From assembly GCA_019421725.1 (NCBI GenBank), contig JAHZES010000023.1, positions 332 to 16,561 of the forward strand: a stretch of DNA of 16,230 nucleotides, given 5' to 3'. The notes under the pieces are model-generated. The model saw only the letters and a list, made by a program, of their open reading frames with translations. It ran no database searches and was not told where the DNA came from. This DNA is from Clostridiales bacterium (GTDB lineage: Bacteria > Bacillota > Clostridia > Oscillospirales > Acutalibacteraceae). Shown piece after piece: positions 1-7,300 of the stretch; the stretch's first letter is position 1, and the number at the start of each line of letters is the position of its first letter. The position numbers and the translations under genes were made by a program.

Positions 1-453
1 GACGGACAGGTAGCGGCCGCTGCCGACGTGTTCGCCGAGATTCAGGCGATGCGTGAAAAAATCCGGACCAGCTTTGTGATCGATACGCTGCAATACCTGT
101 GGAAGGGCGGCCGCTGCTCCGGCGTAACGGCGCTGGGGGCGAATTTGCTGCATCTTCGGCCGCGCATTGAAGTGGAAAGCGGAAGGATGGTCGTAACGAA
201 AAAATACCGCGGAACGCTGCAGACGTGCGTTCTGTACTATCTGGACGACAAGCTGGCCGGGCGAACGGACATTGACCTGCGTCGTGCGTTTTTGACGCAT
301 TCCGGCATGACGGACGAGTCGATGATCAAAGCGGCCCGGAAGCATATTCTGCGGCTGCAAAAGTTCGATCAGCTGCTGATTGCCCGCGCCGGCAGTACGA
401 TTTCAACGCATTGCGGCCCGAATACCATGTCGATCGTGTTTTCAGTGCGGTAA
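1..453 (+). CDS. DegV family fatty-acid-binding protein, C-terminal part (5' end outside window)
   Basis: This is the 3' portion of a degV-like gene; the frame is open from base 1 to the TAA at 451-453, giving about 150 residues. DegV (FakB-type) proteins bind a fatty acid and, in the known Gram-positive system, present it to the kinase FakA for phosphorylation. The visible part is the C-terminal lobe: it has the family stretch YLWKGGRCSG, a THSGMTDES segment and the closing HCGPNT motif. It aligns without a large gap with the C-terminal half of the next gene, at roughly 60 percent identity by eye, so the two are tandem paralogues. The downstream copy starts only 32 bases after this stop and no terminator lies between them, so they are probably co-transcribed. 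The fatty acid ligand cannot be predicted. Confidence 0.9.
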   Translation, partial: DGQVAAAADVFAEIQAMREKIRTSFVIDTLQYLWKGGRCSGVTALGANLLHLRPRIEVESGRMVVTKKYRGTLQTCVLYYLDDKLAGRTDIDLRRAFLTHSGMTDESMIKAARKHILRLQKFDQLLIARAGSTISTHCGPNTMSIVFSVR

Positions 454-485
454 CTACAATCTTTTTCGGAAAGGAATCTGACTTC

Positions 486-1337
486 ATGCCCAAGAAGATC
501 AAAATTATTTCAGACAGCACCTGTGACCTTTCTCCCGAATTGCAGAAACAGTACGATATTGAAATTGTCCCGCTCACGGTAACGCTTGGCAGCCAATCCT
601 TTGCCGACGGGGTGAACGTGTTTCCGGACGATCTGTATGAATATTACGGCAGAACCAAAAAGCTGCCGAAGACCGCAGCGCCGACGCCGGATGAATTTGC
701 GCAGCATTTTCGCCGGTGGACGGACGCCGGCTTTGCAGTGATCTGCTTTACGATCAGCTCCGACTTTTCCGCGTCGTTTGCCAATGCCAGAATTGCCGCC
801 GAGGCGCTGCCGGATGTTTACGTTGTGGATTCCCGTAACCTTTCCACGGGGATCGGACTGCAGGTTTTGCGTGCTGCCGAGCTTGCCGTCAAAGGGGCCG
901 AGGCTGCCGATGTGTTTGCAGAAATTGAAGCGATGCGCGCCAAAGTCCGCGCCAGCTTTATTATCAATACGCTCGAGTTCCTGTGGAAAGGCGGTCGCTG
1001 CTCCGGTGTGGCGCGTCTGGGCGCAAACATGCTGCACCTGAAGCCCGGCATTGATGTTACCGACGGGAAAATGATCGTCGGGAAAAAATATCGCGGTGAT
1101 TTGCGCGGCTGTCTGCAGAAATATGTGGAATTCAAGCTTGCCGGTCGCAGCGATCTGGATTTGCATCGCATTTTTATTACGCATTCCGGTATGACTGACG
1201 AATCTGATATCGATTTTGTGCGCAAAGAGATCTTGAAGTATCAGCCGTTTGAGGAGATACTGGTTACCCATGCGGGCAGCACCGTTTCAACGCATTGCGG
1301 CCCGAATACGCTCGGAATTTTGTTTGTGGTTAAATAA
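486..1337 (+). CDS. DegV family fatty-acid-binding protein (second tandem copy)
   Basis: A complete 283-residue protein, the normal length for DegV/FakB. The ATG at 486 is chosen because an AAGGA ribosome binding site lies at 471-475 and the protein then begins with the family N-terminus MPKKIKIISDSTCDLS; the frame is open back to 411, but that extension overlaps the previous gene and lacks homology. Family features are SDSTCDLS near residue 9, the lipid-binding serine-rich segment ISSDFSASFANA near residues 90-101, FLWKGGRCSG in the second lobe and a terminal HCGPNT. Family knowledge: the fatty acid sits between the lobes with its carboxylate near the N-terminal serines, and the protein acts in the cytoplasm with a FakA-type kinase, which is not in this window. 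It is probably the last gene of its operon. Confidence 0.93.
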   Translation: MPKKIKIISDSTCDLSPELQKQYDIEIVPLTVTLGSQSFADGVNVFPDDLYEYYGRTKKLPKTAAPTPDEFAQHFRRWTDAGFAVICFTISSDFSASFANARIAAEALPDVYVVDSRNLSTGIGLQVLRAAELAVKGAEAADVFAEIEAMRAKVRASFIINTLEFLWKGGRCSGVARLGANMLHLKPGIDVTDGKMIVGKKYRGDLRGCLQKYVEFKLAGRSDLDLHRIFITHSGMTDESDIDFVRKEILKYQPFEEILVTHAGSTVSTHCGPNTLGILFVVK

Positions 1338-1354
1338 GTCTCGTTTGAAATTTT

Positions 1355-1410
1355 GGCGAGCGGAGCAGATTGTCAAAGCTTCGCCCGTCTTTATTATTTT
1401 TTGCTTTTTT
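1355..1410 (+). terminator. probable rho-independent terminator after the degV pair
   Basis: GGCGAGC (1355-1361) can pair with GCTTCGCC (1378-1385) with one bulged T, followed by a T-rich run at 1389-1410. The stem is modest, so this is a probable rather than certain terminator. Confidence 0.5.
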
Positions 1411-1421
1411 GGAAAAATAGC

Positions 1422-1452
1422 TTGACACTTCCCTTACGTAAGAATGTAAGAT
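1422..1452 (+). promoter_or_regulatory. MerR-type promoter with 19-bp spacer and operator dyad
   Basis: A perfect -35 TTGACA (1422-1427) and a -10 TAAGAT (1447-1452) are separated by 19 bp rather than the usual 17. The spacer contains the perfect palindrome CTTACGTAAG (1433-1442); a second GTAAG at 1446-1450 also pairs with CTTAC (1433-1437). An overlong spacer holding a central dyad is the hallmark of promoters that MerR proteins untwist and activate. It points into the merR-like gene that starts 155 bases downstream, so autoregulation is the simplest reading (inference). Confidence 0.8.
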
Positions 1453-1472
1453 GAGAACAGAACAGCCGGAAA

Positions 1473-1508
1473 GCCTGCCGGAATTTCGCTTTTGCAGAAG
1501 CGGCAGGC
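1473..1508 (+). repeat. inverted repeat / hairpin in the merR leader
   Basis: GCCTGCCG (1473-1480) and CGGCAGGC (1501-1508) form a perfect 8-bp stem. The 20-base interior can add a small inner stem (CTT and AAG). There is no T-run after it, so it is not an ordinary terminator. It lies between the promoter and the ribosome binding site of the regulator gene. Confidence 0.6.
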
Positions 1509-1606
1509 GCTATCTTTTCCGATACGGATGATCTGGCGGTCAGTGTGATCCTGTCGGTGCCGAATGCGGAGGGCTGAAATGCCTGCTGATGAAAGGAGAA
1601 GCTACC

Positions 1607-2437
1607 ATGAAGATGAAAGAAGTCTGCGCGCTGACAGGGCTGACCGAGCGCACCATCCGTTTTTATGCCGAAAAGGGGTTGGCGGTGCCGAAAATGCACC
1701 GGCAGAACGGACGCGATTACAGCGATTATTCCGCAGCGGATGTGGATGCTCTGCGCACAGTCGCCACGCTGCGCAGAATGCTGTTTTCCGTTGAAGAGAT
1801 CAGCCGCATGCGCGCAAGGCCGCAGGAAATACCGGCAATCGTCGGGGAGTACCGGAAGCGTATGAAGGAGGAAGCCGAAGTGCGTGCAGAGGTTTTGGCG
1901 CTGGATGTCCGGATGCTTGCCGGGTGCAAAAGCGCTGCAGAGCTTGCGCACGCCATGAGCGCACCGGCAGCGCGGCGAAAATTGCCCGAAAGCGACGTAT
2001 CGCCTGATTTTTCCCGCTTTGAGCCGGAATCGCAGGAGGATAAGGAAGCCGGCTACCGGCGGTTCCTCGCAGATCAGCTGCGGCAGGAAAAACGTGGCTT
2101 TATCATCGTCGCCCTGATTGCAGCCGTCAATGTGCTGCTGAGTATTGTGTCGCTGGTGAAAGGAAGCGGGAGCGTTCTGACGCTGATCCTGCAGATCGTC
2201 TTTTCTGCGGCGCTGCTGTTCGGGCAAACCTGGGCGCGTATTCTGTTTATTGTGGGTCTAATCTTTTCGGCCGCGTGCGGTGTCTGGATTTTGTTTTCCA
2301 TTCTGTGGATTGCAGAATGCCCGGCAGGAACCATCGTCCTCTGTGGAGCGGAAATTGTGTTCAGCGTTGCCGGCGCAGTCGTGCTGATTTGCAGCAAGTC
2401 GGTCAAAGAATTCATGTACCGCCAGAAAAACGGGTAA
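1607..2437 (+). CDS. MerR-family transcriptional regulator with four C-terminal membrane segments
   Basis: A 276-residue protein. The ATG at 1607 is preferred over one at 1589 because AAAGGAG lies at 1592-1598, the right distance upstream. Residues 2-70 are a MerR winged-helix domain: KMKEVCALTGLTERTIRFYAEKGL, then the wing and the second helix pair ending near EEISRM. Residues about 75-115 look like the usual dimerising helix. There is no recognisable ligand-binding domain; instead there is a charged linker (about 118-163) and four hydrophobic stretches at about 164-184, 189-206, 210-235 and 241-262, ending in a basic tail. This implies a membrane-anchored DNA-binding protein, with the HTH and tail in the cytoplasm. 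It probably controls its own promoter at 1422-1452. The signal and any other targets are unknown; no obvious resistance or metal gene is beside it. Confidence 0.85.
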   Translation: MKMKEVCALTGLTERTIRFYAEKGLAVPKMHRQNGRDYSDYSAADVDALRTVATLRRMLFSVEEISRMRARPQEIPAIVGEYRKRMKEEAEVRAEVLALDVRMLAGCKSAAELAHAMSAPAARRKLPESDVSPDFSRFEPESQEDKEAGYRRFLADQLRQEKRGFIIVALIAAVNVLLSIVSLVKGSGSVLTLILQIVFSAALLFGQTWARILFIVGLIFSAACGVWILFSILWIAECPAGTIVLCGAEIVFSVAGAVVLICSKSVKEFMYRQKNG

Positions 2438-2495
2438 TTGCAAAGACCAAAGAACGACAAGTTTTTCGTCGCTGCAAAAAAATTTAAAAAAACAC

Positions 2496-2524
2496 TTGCA
2501 ATTTCAAAAACACCGTGCTATAAT
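2496..2524 (+). promoter_or_regulatory. sigma-A-type promoter of the 5S rRNA gene
   Basis: TTGCAA (2496-2501) and a perfect TATAAT (2519-2524) are separated by 17 bp, with an A-rich stretch upstream like an UP element. Initiation is expected near 2531, about 36 bases before the mature 5S. Confidence 0.85.
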
Positions 2525-2528
2525 ATCA

Positions 2529-2559
2529 TACGTCGCTAAGAGATATCGATTGCGACGTA
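2529..2559 (+). repeat. leader stem upstream of 5S rRNA
   Basis: TACGTCGC (2529-2536) and GCGACGTA (2552-2559) form a perfect 8-bp inverted repeat between the promoter and the mature 5S. It would fold in the precursor and may mark a processing site (inference). Confidence 0.6.
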
Positions 2560-2566
2560 TTGAATA

Positions 2567-2682
<116 letters not shown>

Positions 2683-2690
2683 ATCTAAAG

Positions 2691-2740
2691 AGAACAGTGC
2701 CTACCTTATTTAGGAAATGGCATCTGTTCTTTTCTTTTTT
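2691..2740 (+). terminator. rho-independent terminator of 5S rRNA
   Basis: AGAACAGTGCC (2691-2701) pairs with GGCATCTGTTCT (2719-2730), with one bulged T, followed by a run of ten bases at 2731-2740 that is all T but for one C. Confidence 0.9.
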
Positions 2741-2793
2741 GTATTTGAAAAACGGCCGCTTTGAAGTAATCGAATCTGTTGTGCAGAGAATAT

Positions 2794-2838
2794 AAAAAAC
2801 GCCGCAGGAAATACATTTGATTTCCTCGCGGCGTTTTT
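2794..2838 (-). terminator. terminator of the trkA-trkH operon (may act in both directions)
   Basis: GCCGC and GGAAA (2801-2811) pair with TTTCC and GCGGC (2821-2832), flanked by A-runs on one side and T-runs on the other, so each strand shows a stem followed by Ts. It begins right at the trkH stop codon (2838-2840). It serves trkH on the minus strand and may also back up the 5S terminator on the plus strand. Confidence 0.85.
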
Positions 2839-4289
2839 CAGTTTTCTTTCCACGTTCTTCCGGAAAAAAGAACAAGGATCGGGAAGATTTCCAGCCGCCC
2901 AGCCAGCATGTCGAGAATCAGAACGATTTTTGAAAGCACGCTGAAGCCGCCGAAATTTGCAGTTGGTCCAACCGCTTCCATCCCAGGCCCGATGTTGTTG
3001 AAGCAGGCAAGCACCGCAGAAAAATTGGAGATCGGCGAAAGGCCGTCGATGGAAACCAGCAAAAAGCTGATTACAATAATAATAGTGTAGGCAGAAAGAT
3101 AAATATTGGTCCGATTCAGGATTTTCTCATCCATGATCTGACCGTCACAGCGGATCGCCTGAATTTTTTGAGGGTGCAGCAGCTGGCGTACATTGCGCTG
3201 CAGTTCCTTGAAGAACAGCAGGACGCGTGCGCACTTGATACCGCCGCCGGTACTTCCCGCGCAGGCGCCGATGACCATCAGGCTCAGCAAAATGGCCTTG
3301 GAAAAACTGGGCCATCGGTCAAAATCCGTTGTTGCGAACCCGGTTGTGGTCATAATGCTGGAAACCTGAAACGCCGCATGGCGGAACGTTTCCCGCAGCG
3401 TGGGATAGAATCCGCGCAAATTCCAGACGATCAGCAGTGTGCTGCCGACCGCGATACCCAAATAAAGCCGGAGCTCCTCGTTCTTCAGCATACTTTTATA
3501 CTGCCGCATTAAAAGCAGATAATAGCAGTTAAAGTTGATACCGAACAGCAGCATGAAAACCGTGCAGACGTTCTGCAGATAGGGACTGTAGCCGGCGATG
3601 CTGTCTTTTTTGATACCGAAGCCGCCGGTGCCTGCCGTACCAAACGCGGTACAGATCGCATCGAAAACGGGCATTCCGCCAAACAGCAGAAACGCCACAT
3701 TTAATATTGTCAGCAAAATGTAGATCATATACAGGATCTCTGCTGTTTGCCGCATGCGCGGAACCAGCTTGCCGACGTTCGGGCCGGGGCTTTCCGCCCG
3801 GAGAAGATGAAGCGTAAACCCGCCGCTTTGCCCGGAGGGCGAAACTGCCAACAGAAAAACCAGCACGCCCATGCCGCCAAGCCAGTGGCTGAAGCTGCGC
3901 CAGTAAAGGACAGGGCGAGAGAGGCGTTCCACATCCAGCACAACGGAAGCTCCTGTTGTGGTAAAGCCGGAAACGATTTCAAAAAAGGCGTCGATATAGG
4001 CCGGAATCTCACCGGAAAACCAAAAGGGGAGACAGCCCAGCAAACTGATCACGATCCAGCTGAGCCCTACGCAGACAACGCCTTCCCTGGCGAAAAACAT
4101 TTTTTTAGCGCCGCGGCTTGCCAGATGCATCGCTGCGGCGACCAGAAGGATGATGCCCATGCTGTAAAGAAACGCCATGCCGGTCCGCTGCGTGCCGTCG
4201 TAAATGCTGAGCAGCAGCGGCGGCAGCATAAACAGCGCTTCCAGCATCAAAATCTGGGACATAATGCGTCCCATTGCCTTGTAATTCAT
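2838..4289 (-). CDS. trkH: TrkH/KtrB-family potassium uptake transmembrane subunit
   Basis: A 483-residue membrane protein, the usual TrkH length. It forms the ion pathway of a Trk/Ktr K+ uptake system and works with the cytoplasmic subunit encoded just upstream. The four pore-loop filters with conserved glycines are visible: SGFTTTGAS (107-115), GTAGTGGFG (217-225), SIMTTTGFAT (311-320) and NNIGPGME (431-438); each lies between hydrophobic segments. The GSTGGGIKCARV segment near 345-355 and the acidic-basic loop after it are typical. The ATG at 4289 is chosen because GGAG (4299-4296) sits six bases upstream; an in-frame TTG at 4301 abuts the trkA stop and lacks a matching site. Transcribed after trkA in one operon, 12 bases apart. 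The coupling ion (H+ or Na+) cannot be read from the sequence. Confidence 0.95.
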   Translation of the reverse strand: MNYKAMGRIMSQILMLEALFMLPPLLLSIYDGTQRTGMAFLYSMGIILLVAAAMHLASRGAKKMFFAREGVVCVGLSWIVISLLGCLPFWFSGEIPAYIDAFFEIVSGFTTTGASVVLDVERLSRPVLYWRSFSHWLGGMGVLVFLLAVSPSGQSGGFTLHLLRAESPGPNVGKLVPRMRQTAEILYMIYILLTILNVAFLLFGGMPVFDAICTAFGTAGTGGFGIKKDSIAGYSPYLQNVCTVFMLLFGINFNCYYLLLMRQYKSMLKNEELRLYLGIAVGSTLLIVWNLRGFYPTLRETFRHAAFQVSSIMTTTGFATTDFDRWPSFSKAILLSLMVIGACAGSTGGGIKCARVLLFFKELQRNVRQLLHPQKIQAIRCDGQIMDEKILNRTNIYLSAYTIIIVISFLLVSIDGLSPISNFSAVLACFNNIGPGMEAVGPTANFGGFSVLSKIVLILDMLAGRLEIFPILVLFSGRTWKEN

Positions 4290-4301
4290 GCCTGACTCCA
4301 A

Positions 4302-5660
4302 TTATTCAAAAATATCATTCAGCTGGCGCACGACCGCGCTGCTGCTGGTTACAACGATCACGGTGTCGCCGACCGCAAAGGAAGAATTACCGTTCGGAAT
4401 TTCCGTTTTTCCGCCGCGGGTGATGCAGACGATCAGGATATCTTTGTGCAGCCTGATCTTTTTCAAGGGTTCTCCGCAGTGCAGTGTCGTCTGATCGACG
4501 GCGAACTCGATCGCCTCGGCCTTTCCGTCCGCAATAAAGTGAACCGCAATGGCTGCGCCCTCCTGATTCTGCATAGCGCGCACATACCGTACGATCGTGT
4601 TGCAGCAGAGCTCCTTGGGACAGATAACGCTGCCAAGGGCAAGGCTGTCGATCAGGTTGCTGTTTTCCGCGCGGCCAACCTTTGTGATGACCTGCGGAAC
4701 GCCGCGGCTGCGGCCGTAGAGGGAAACGATCATGTTCAGCTCGTCCAGCCCGGTGAGCGTTACCAAAGCGTCGCAGCCGGAGATCCCCTCGCTTTCCAAC
4801 AGCATCTGGCTGCTGGCGTCGCCGTGCACAATGCTGACGGAGGGAAGCAGCTCGGAAAGCTGTACGCATCGGTCATAATCGCGCTCAATCAGTTTGACGG
4901 ACATCCCCGTTTTCTGCAGCTGCTCGGCCAGGTAATAGCTGATTTTTCCGCCGCCGCAAAGCATGACCCGCCGCACCTTGCGCGTGATAATGCCAAGGTT
5001 ATGGAGCAGAGCGGAAAGGTTGTTTGCCGGTGCGGTGACAAAAATCCGGTCGCCTTCCCGCAGAACAAATTCTCCGTCCGGCGCAATGGCTTCTCCGTTG
5101 CGCAGCACCACGCACACAAGCACCTGGCTCCGGACAACGGAATTCAGGCTGTTCAGCGGAAGATTGCACAGCCGGCTGCCGGCTTCCACACGCAGCTCAA
5201 CAATTTCCACCCGGCCCTTTGCAAAGGTGTCCCGTTTCAGAAAACCGGGGTACTTCAGCAGCCGGCCGATCTCCGCTGCGGCCTGCCGCTCCGGATTGAC
5301 AGCCATGGAGAGCGCAAAAATGTCCCGCATCTCATAAATCTGATCGCTGTATTCCGGGTTGCGGATACGTGCGATGGTGTGCAGCTTCGGGTTTAGTCCG
5401 TGTGCCGTGGTGCAGCAAAGCAAATTGATTTCATCTGCGCTGGTTGCCGCAATGAGCAGGTCGGTTTCCATGATCCCGGCCTGCAGCAAAACATTTTTGG
5501 TGGCGCAGTTCCCGAAAACGGTCATCACGTCGTACTGTTCCATCGTGGAATCCAGCACCTTTTGATTGGAGTCGATCAGCATCAGGTCATAGCCTTCGGC
5601 AGAAAGCTGCCGTGTCAGCGTGGCTCCTACCTTGCCATCCCCCGCGATCAGAATTTTCAC
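4302..5660 (-). CDS. trkA: TrkA potassium uptake regulatory subunit (two RCK domains)
   Basis: A 452-residue cytoplasmic peripheral protein with two tandem RCK (N plus C) units, as in full-length TrkA; it binds NAD(H) or ATP and gates TrkH. The first Rossmann fold begins at residue 1 with GDGKVG (7-12) and an acidic D30 at the end of strand 2. The second begins near 231 with GGGKIS (236-241) and E259. The two TrkA_C domains lie at about 150-215 and 370-450. The start is a GTG at 5660, supported by the match to the family N-terminus MKILIAG and by AAGGAG (5676-5671) ten bases upstream. First gene of the trkA-trkH operon. In the second fold the motif ends in Ser where many have Gly, which may mean weaker nucleotide binding there (inference). 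Confidence 0.95.
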   Translation of the reverse strand: MKILIAGDGKVGATLTRQLSAEGYDLMLIDSNQKVLDSTMEQYDVMTVFGNCATKNVLLQAGIMETDLLIAATSADEINLLCCTTAHGLNPKLHTIARIRNPEYSDQIYEMRDIFALSMAVNPERQAAAEIGRLLKYPGFLKRDTFAKGRVEIVELRVEAGSRLCNLPLNSLNSVVRSQVLVCVVLRNGEAIAPDGEFVLREGDRIFVTAPANNLSALLHNLGIITRKVRRVMLCGGGKISYYLAEQLQKTGMSVKLIERDYDRCVQLSELLPSVSIVHGDASSQMLLESEGISGCDALVTLTGLDELNMIVSLYGRSRGVPQVITKVGRAENSNLIDSLALGSVICPKELCCNTIVRYVRAMQNQEGAAIAVHFIADGKAEAIEFAVDQTTLHCGEPLKKIRLHKDILIVCITRGGKTEIPNGNSSFAVGDTVIVVTSSSAVVRQLNDIFE

Positions 5661-5736
5661 TGTAATGGCGCTCCTTTAAGCAAAAAATAATTCGAAAACA
5701 TAAAACGGGAAAATAAAACATTTATGATGTATACCT

Positions 5737-5764
5737 ATCATAACACAGCGCAAAAAAAAGTCAA
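5737..5764 (-). promoter_or_regulatory. promoter of trkA-trkH
   Basis: Read on the minus strand: -35 TTGACT (5764-5759), a 16-bp spacer containing a T-run, and -10 TATGAT (5742-5737). Initiation near 5730 would give a leader of about 70 bases to the GTG at 5660. A 6-bp inverted repeat (TCCGCG at 5774-5779, CGCGGA at 5790-5795) lies just upstream of the -35 box. Confidence 0.75.
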
Positions 5765-5877
5765 CGCGAAATTTCCGCGCGGTTTGTGCCGCGGAGAGGG
5801 CAGTGTATGAATTCGCAAGATAACGGCCCGCTTTGTTGTCATATGTTGCGATTTTGATAGCTGTTTTGTCTTTTCTC

Positions 5878-5906
5878 TTGCCCTGCTTAACACAATGCAG
5901 TATAAT
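5878..5906 (+). promoter_or_regulatory. promoter of the rnf operon
   Basis: A perfect TATAAT (5901-5906) lies 17 bp after TTGCCC (5878-5883), a weak -35 box. The transcript would start near 5913, leaving a leader of about 55 bases. The rest of the 5765-5877 interval between the divergent trk and rnf promoters shows nothing I can name. Confidence 0.65.
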
Positions 5907-5924
5907 AAACCGGTAGTTCAATAA

Positions 5925-5950
5925 ACAGCGTGACAAATTGCCGACGCTGT
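5925..5950 (+). repeat. inverted repeat in the rnf leader, abutting the ribosome binding site
   Basis: ACAGCGT (5925-5931) and ACGCTGT (5944-5950) form a perfect 7-bp stem with a 12-base loop. The second arm ends immediately before the AAAGGAGG at 5951-5958 that serves rnfC, so folding or protein binding here could affect translation of rnfC or mRNA stability (inference). Confidence 0.6.
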
Positions 5951-5967
5951 AAAGGAGGAGTTCCCGG

Positions 5968-7299
5968 ATGGAGAAAAATGGCCTGTTTTTTCCGAGGAAG
6001 CCGTTCCGCACGCATGGCGGAGCGTCGGTTCCGCATTATAAAAACACGGCAGATACGGAATCCGTTGTAATGCCGCCGCCGGCTCAGGTAATTATACCGA
6101 TGCAGCAGCACGTCGGCGCTCCGTGCGTACCCTGCGTCAAGGTCGGTGATACGGTGACGGTTGGGCAAAAAATTGCCGACAGTGACCGCCCGGTTTCCGC
6201 GCCGATTCACGCGAGCGTTTCCGGCAAGGTTTCCAAAATGACCAAAATCCAGCTGCCGGGCGGGCAGATGGTGGACGCCGTTGTGATTGATTCCGACGGA
6301 GAGATGCGCCCCTGTGAGACTATTGCCCCGCCGAAGTGCAATTCGCTGGAGGAATTGCTTGCGGCGGTCAGAGAATCTGGATTGGTCGGCTTGGGTGGCG
6401 CCGGTTTTCCGGCTGCTGTTAAGCTGAAGGTTCCCGCAGGGAAAAAAATTGATACCATTATTGTAAACTGTGCGGAATGCGAACCGTTTATTACGGCAGA
6501 CTACCGCGAAGCGATGGAAAATTCGTGGGATGTGCTTTCCGGCGTTTATGCGCTGTGGGTGCTGATTGCGGTGGAAAACAACAAGCCGGAAGCAATAAGA
6601 ATACTGACGGATATTGCCGAAAGCGATACACGCGACCCCGAAGACCATGTTCGGGTGCTGACGCTGAAGTCGCGTTATCCGCAAGGCGCCGAAAAGGTTC
6701 TGGTGCAGGCCTGCACCGGGCGGAAGATCCCGCAGGGCGGGCTGCCGGCAGACGTTGGCTGCCTTGTGATCAACATTACCTCGGTTTCTTTCATTTCCCG
6801 CTATCTGAAAACGGGGATACCGCTGGTTACCAAAAGGATCACGGTGGACGGTTCTGCCGTGACGAACGCCAAAAACGTCATCGTCCCGATCGGGACGCCG
6901 ATCAGGGATGTTATCGCGTTTTGCGGCGGATACAGCTGCACACCGGGCAAGCTGCTGATGGGCGGCCCGATGATGGGAATGAGCCTGGTAGACGACAGCC
7001 TGCCTGTGCTGAAGCAGAACAATGCCATTCTTGCTTTTTCACAGGAGGACGCCGTTTTGCCGGAACCGACCGAGTGCATCCGCTGCGGACGCTGCGTTTC
7101 GGCCTGCCCGATGAAGCTGATGCCGACCTCGATTGCTCATATGGTCAAAATTAAAAACGTGGAAGAGCTTCAGGCGCTCAACGTGATGACCTGTATGGAA
7201 TGCGGGTCGTGCGCATATGTCTGTCCCGCAAGGCTGCAGCTGGTGCAGTCTATGAGGTTGGGCAAGGGAATGGTGCGCGCCGCTTCTGCCAAAAAATAA
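5968..7299 (+). CDS. rnfC: RnfC, NADH-binding subunit of ion-translocating ferredoxin:NAD+ oxidoreductase
   Basis: A 443-residue peripheral subunit that, in known Rnf complexes, carries FMN and the NAD(H) site and hands electrons between NAD+ and the membrane part. Order: N-terminal barrel/biotinyl-like region (about 30-110, with VGDTVTVGQKIADSD), Nqo1-like flavin fold with GLGGAGFPAAVKL (141-153) and NCAECEPF (167-174), SLBB-type region (about 260-330) and two [4Fe-4S] motifs, C370/373/376/380 and C409/412/415/419. The start is supported by AAAGGAGG nine bases upstream. It is the first gene of the C-D-G-E-A-B operon, the clostridial order. The C-terminus ends soon after the second cluster, lacking the long Ala-rich repeat seen in some proteobacterial RnfC. 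Confidence 0.96.
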   Translation: MEKNGLFFPRKPFRTHGGASVPHYKNTADTESVVMPPPAQVIIPMQQHVGAPCVPCVKVGDTVTVGQKIADSDRPVSAPIHASVSGKVSKMTKIQLPGGQMVDAVVIDSDGEMRPCETIAPPKCNSLEELLAAVRESGLVGLGGAGFPAAVKLKVPAGKKIDTIIVNCAECEPFITADYREAMENSWDVLSGVYALWVLIAVENNKPEAIRILTDIAESDTRDPEDHVRVLTLKSRYPQGAEKVLVQACTGRKIPQGGLPADVGCLVINITSVSFISRYLKTGIPLVTKRITVDGSAVTNAKNVIVPIGTPIRDVIAFCGGYSCTPGKLLMGGPMMGMSLVDDSLPVLKQNNAILAFSQEDAVLPEPTECIRCGRCVSACPMKLMPTSIAHMVKIKNVEELQALNVMTCMECGSCAYVCPARLQLVQSMRLGKGMVRAASAKK

Positions 7300-7300
7300 A

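Noticed and set aside
411..485. Extension of the second degV start back to 411
   Set aside because: The extension overlaps the first degV gene and has no homology; the ATG at 486 has a ribosome binding site and the family N-terminus.
1455..1577. Short open stretch upstream of merR ending in a protein-like string (DTDDLAVSVILSV)
   Set aside because: The frame is closed by a stop at 1452-1454 and contains no start codon. It could be a decayed remnant, but nothing supports that.
1394..2227. 277-residue open frame on the minus strand opposite the merR-like gene
   Set aside because: No recognisable domain or start signal, and it covers the promoter and HTH region of the plus-strand gene.
4290..4301. 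TTG start for trkH at 4301
   Set aside because: The ATG at 4289 has GGAG six bases upstream; using the TTG would place that site inside the gene.
3747..5396. Long plus-strand frames opposite trkH and trkA
   Set aside because: Antisense shadows of two genes with clear filters and nucleotide-binding motifs.
5878..5895. Possible Rex (NADH-sensing) site at the rnf promoter
   Set aside because: A TTAACACAA-like half is present next to the -35 box, but the other half does not match and the spacing is wrong for the known palindrome.
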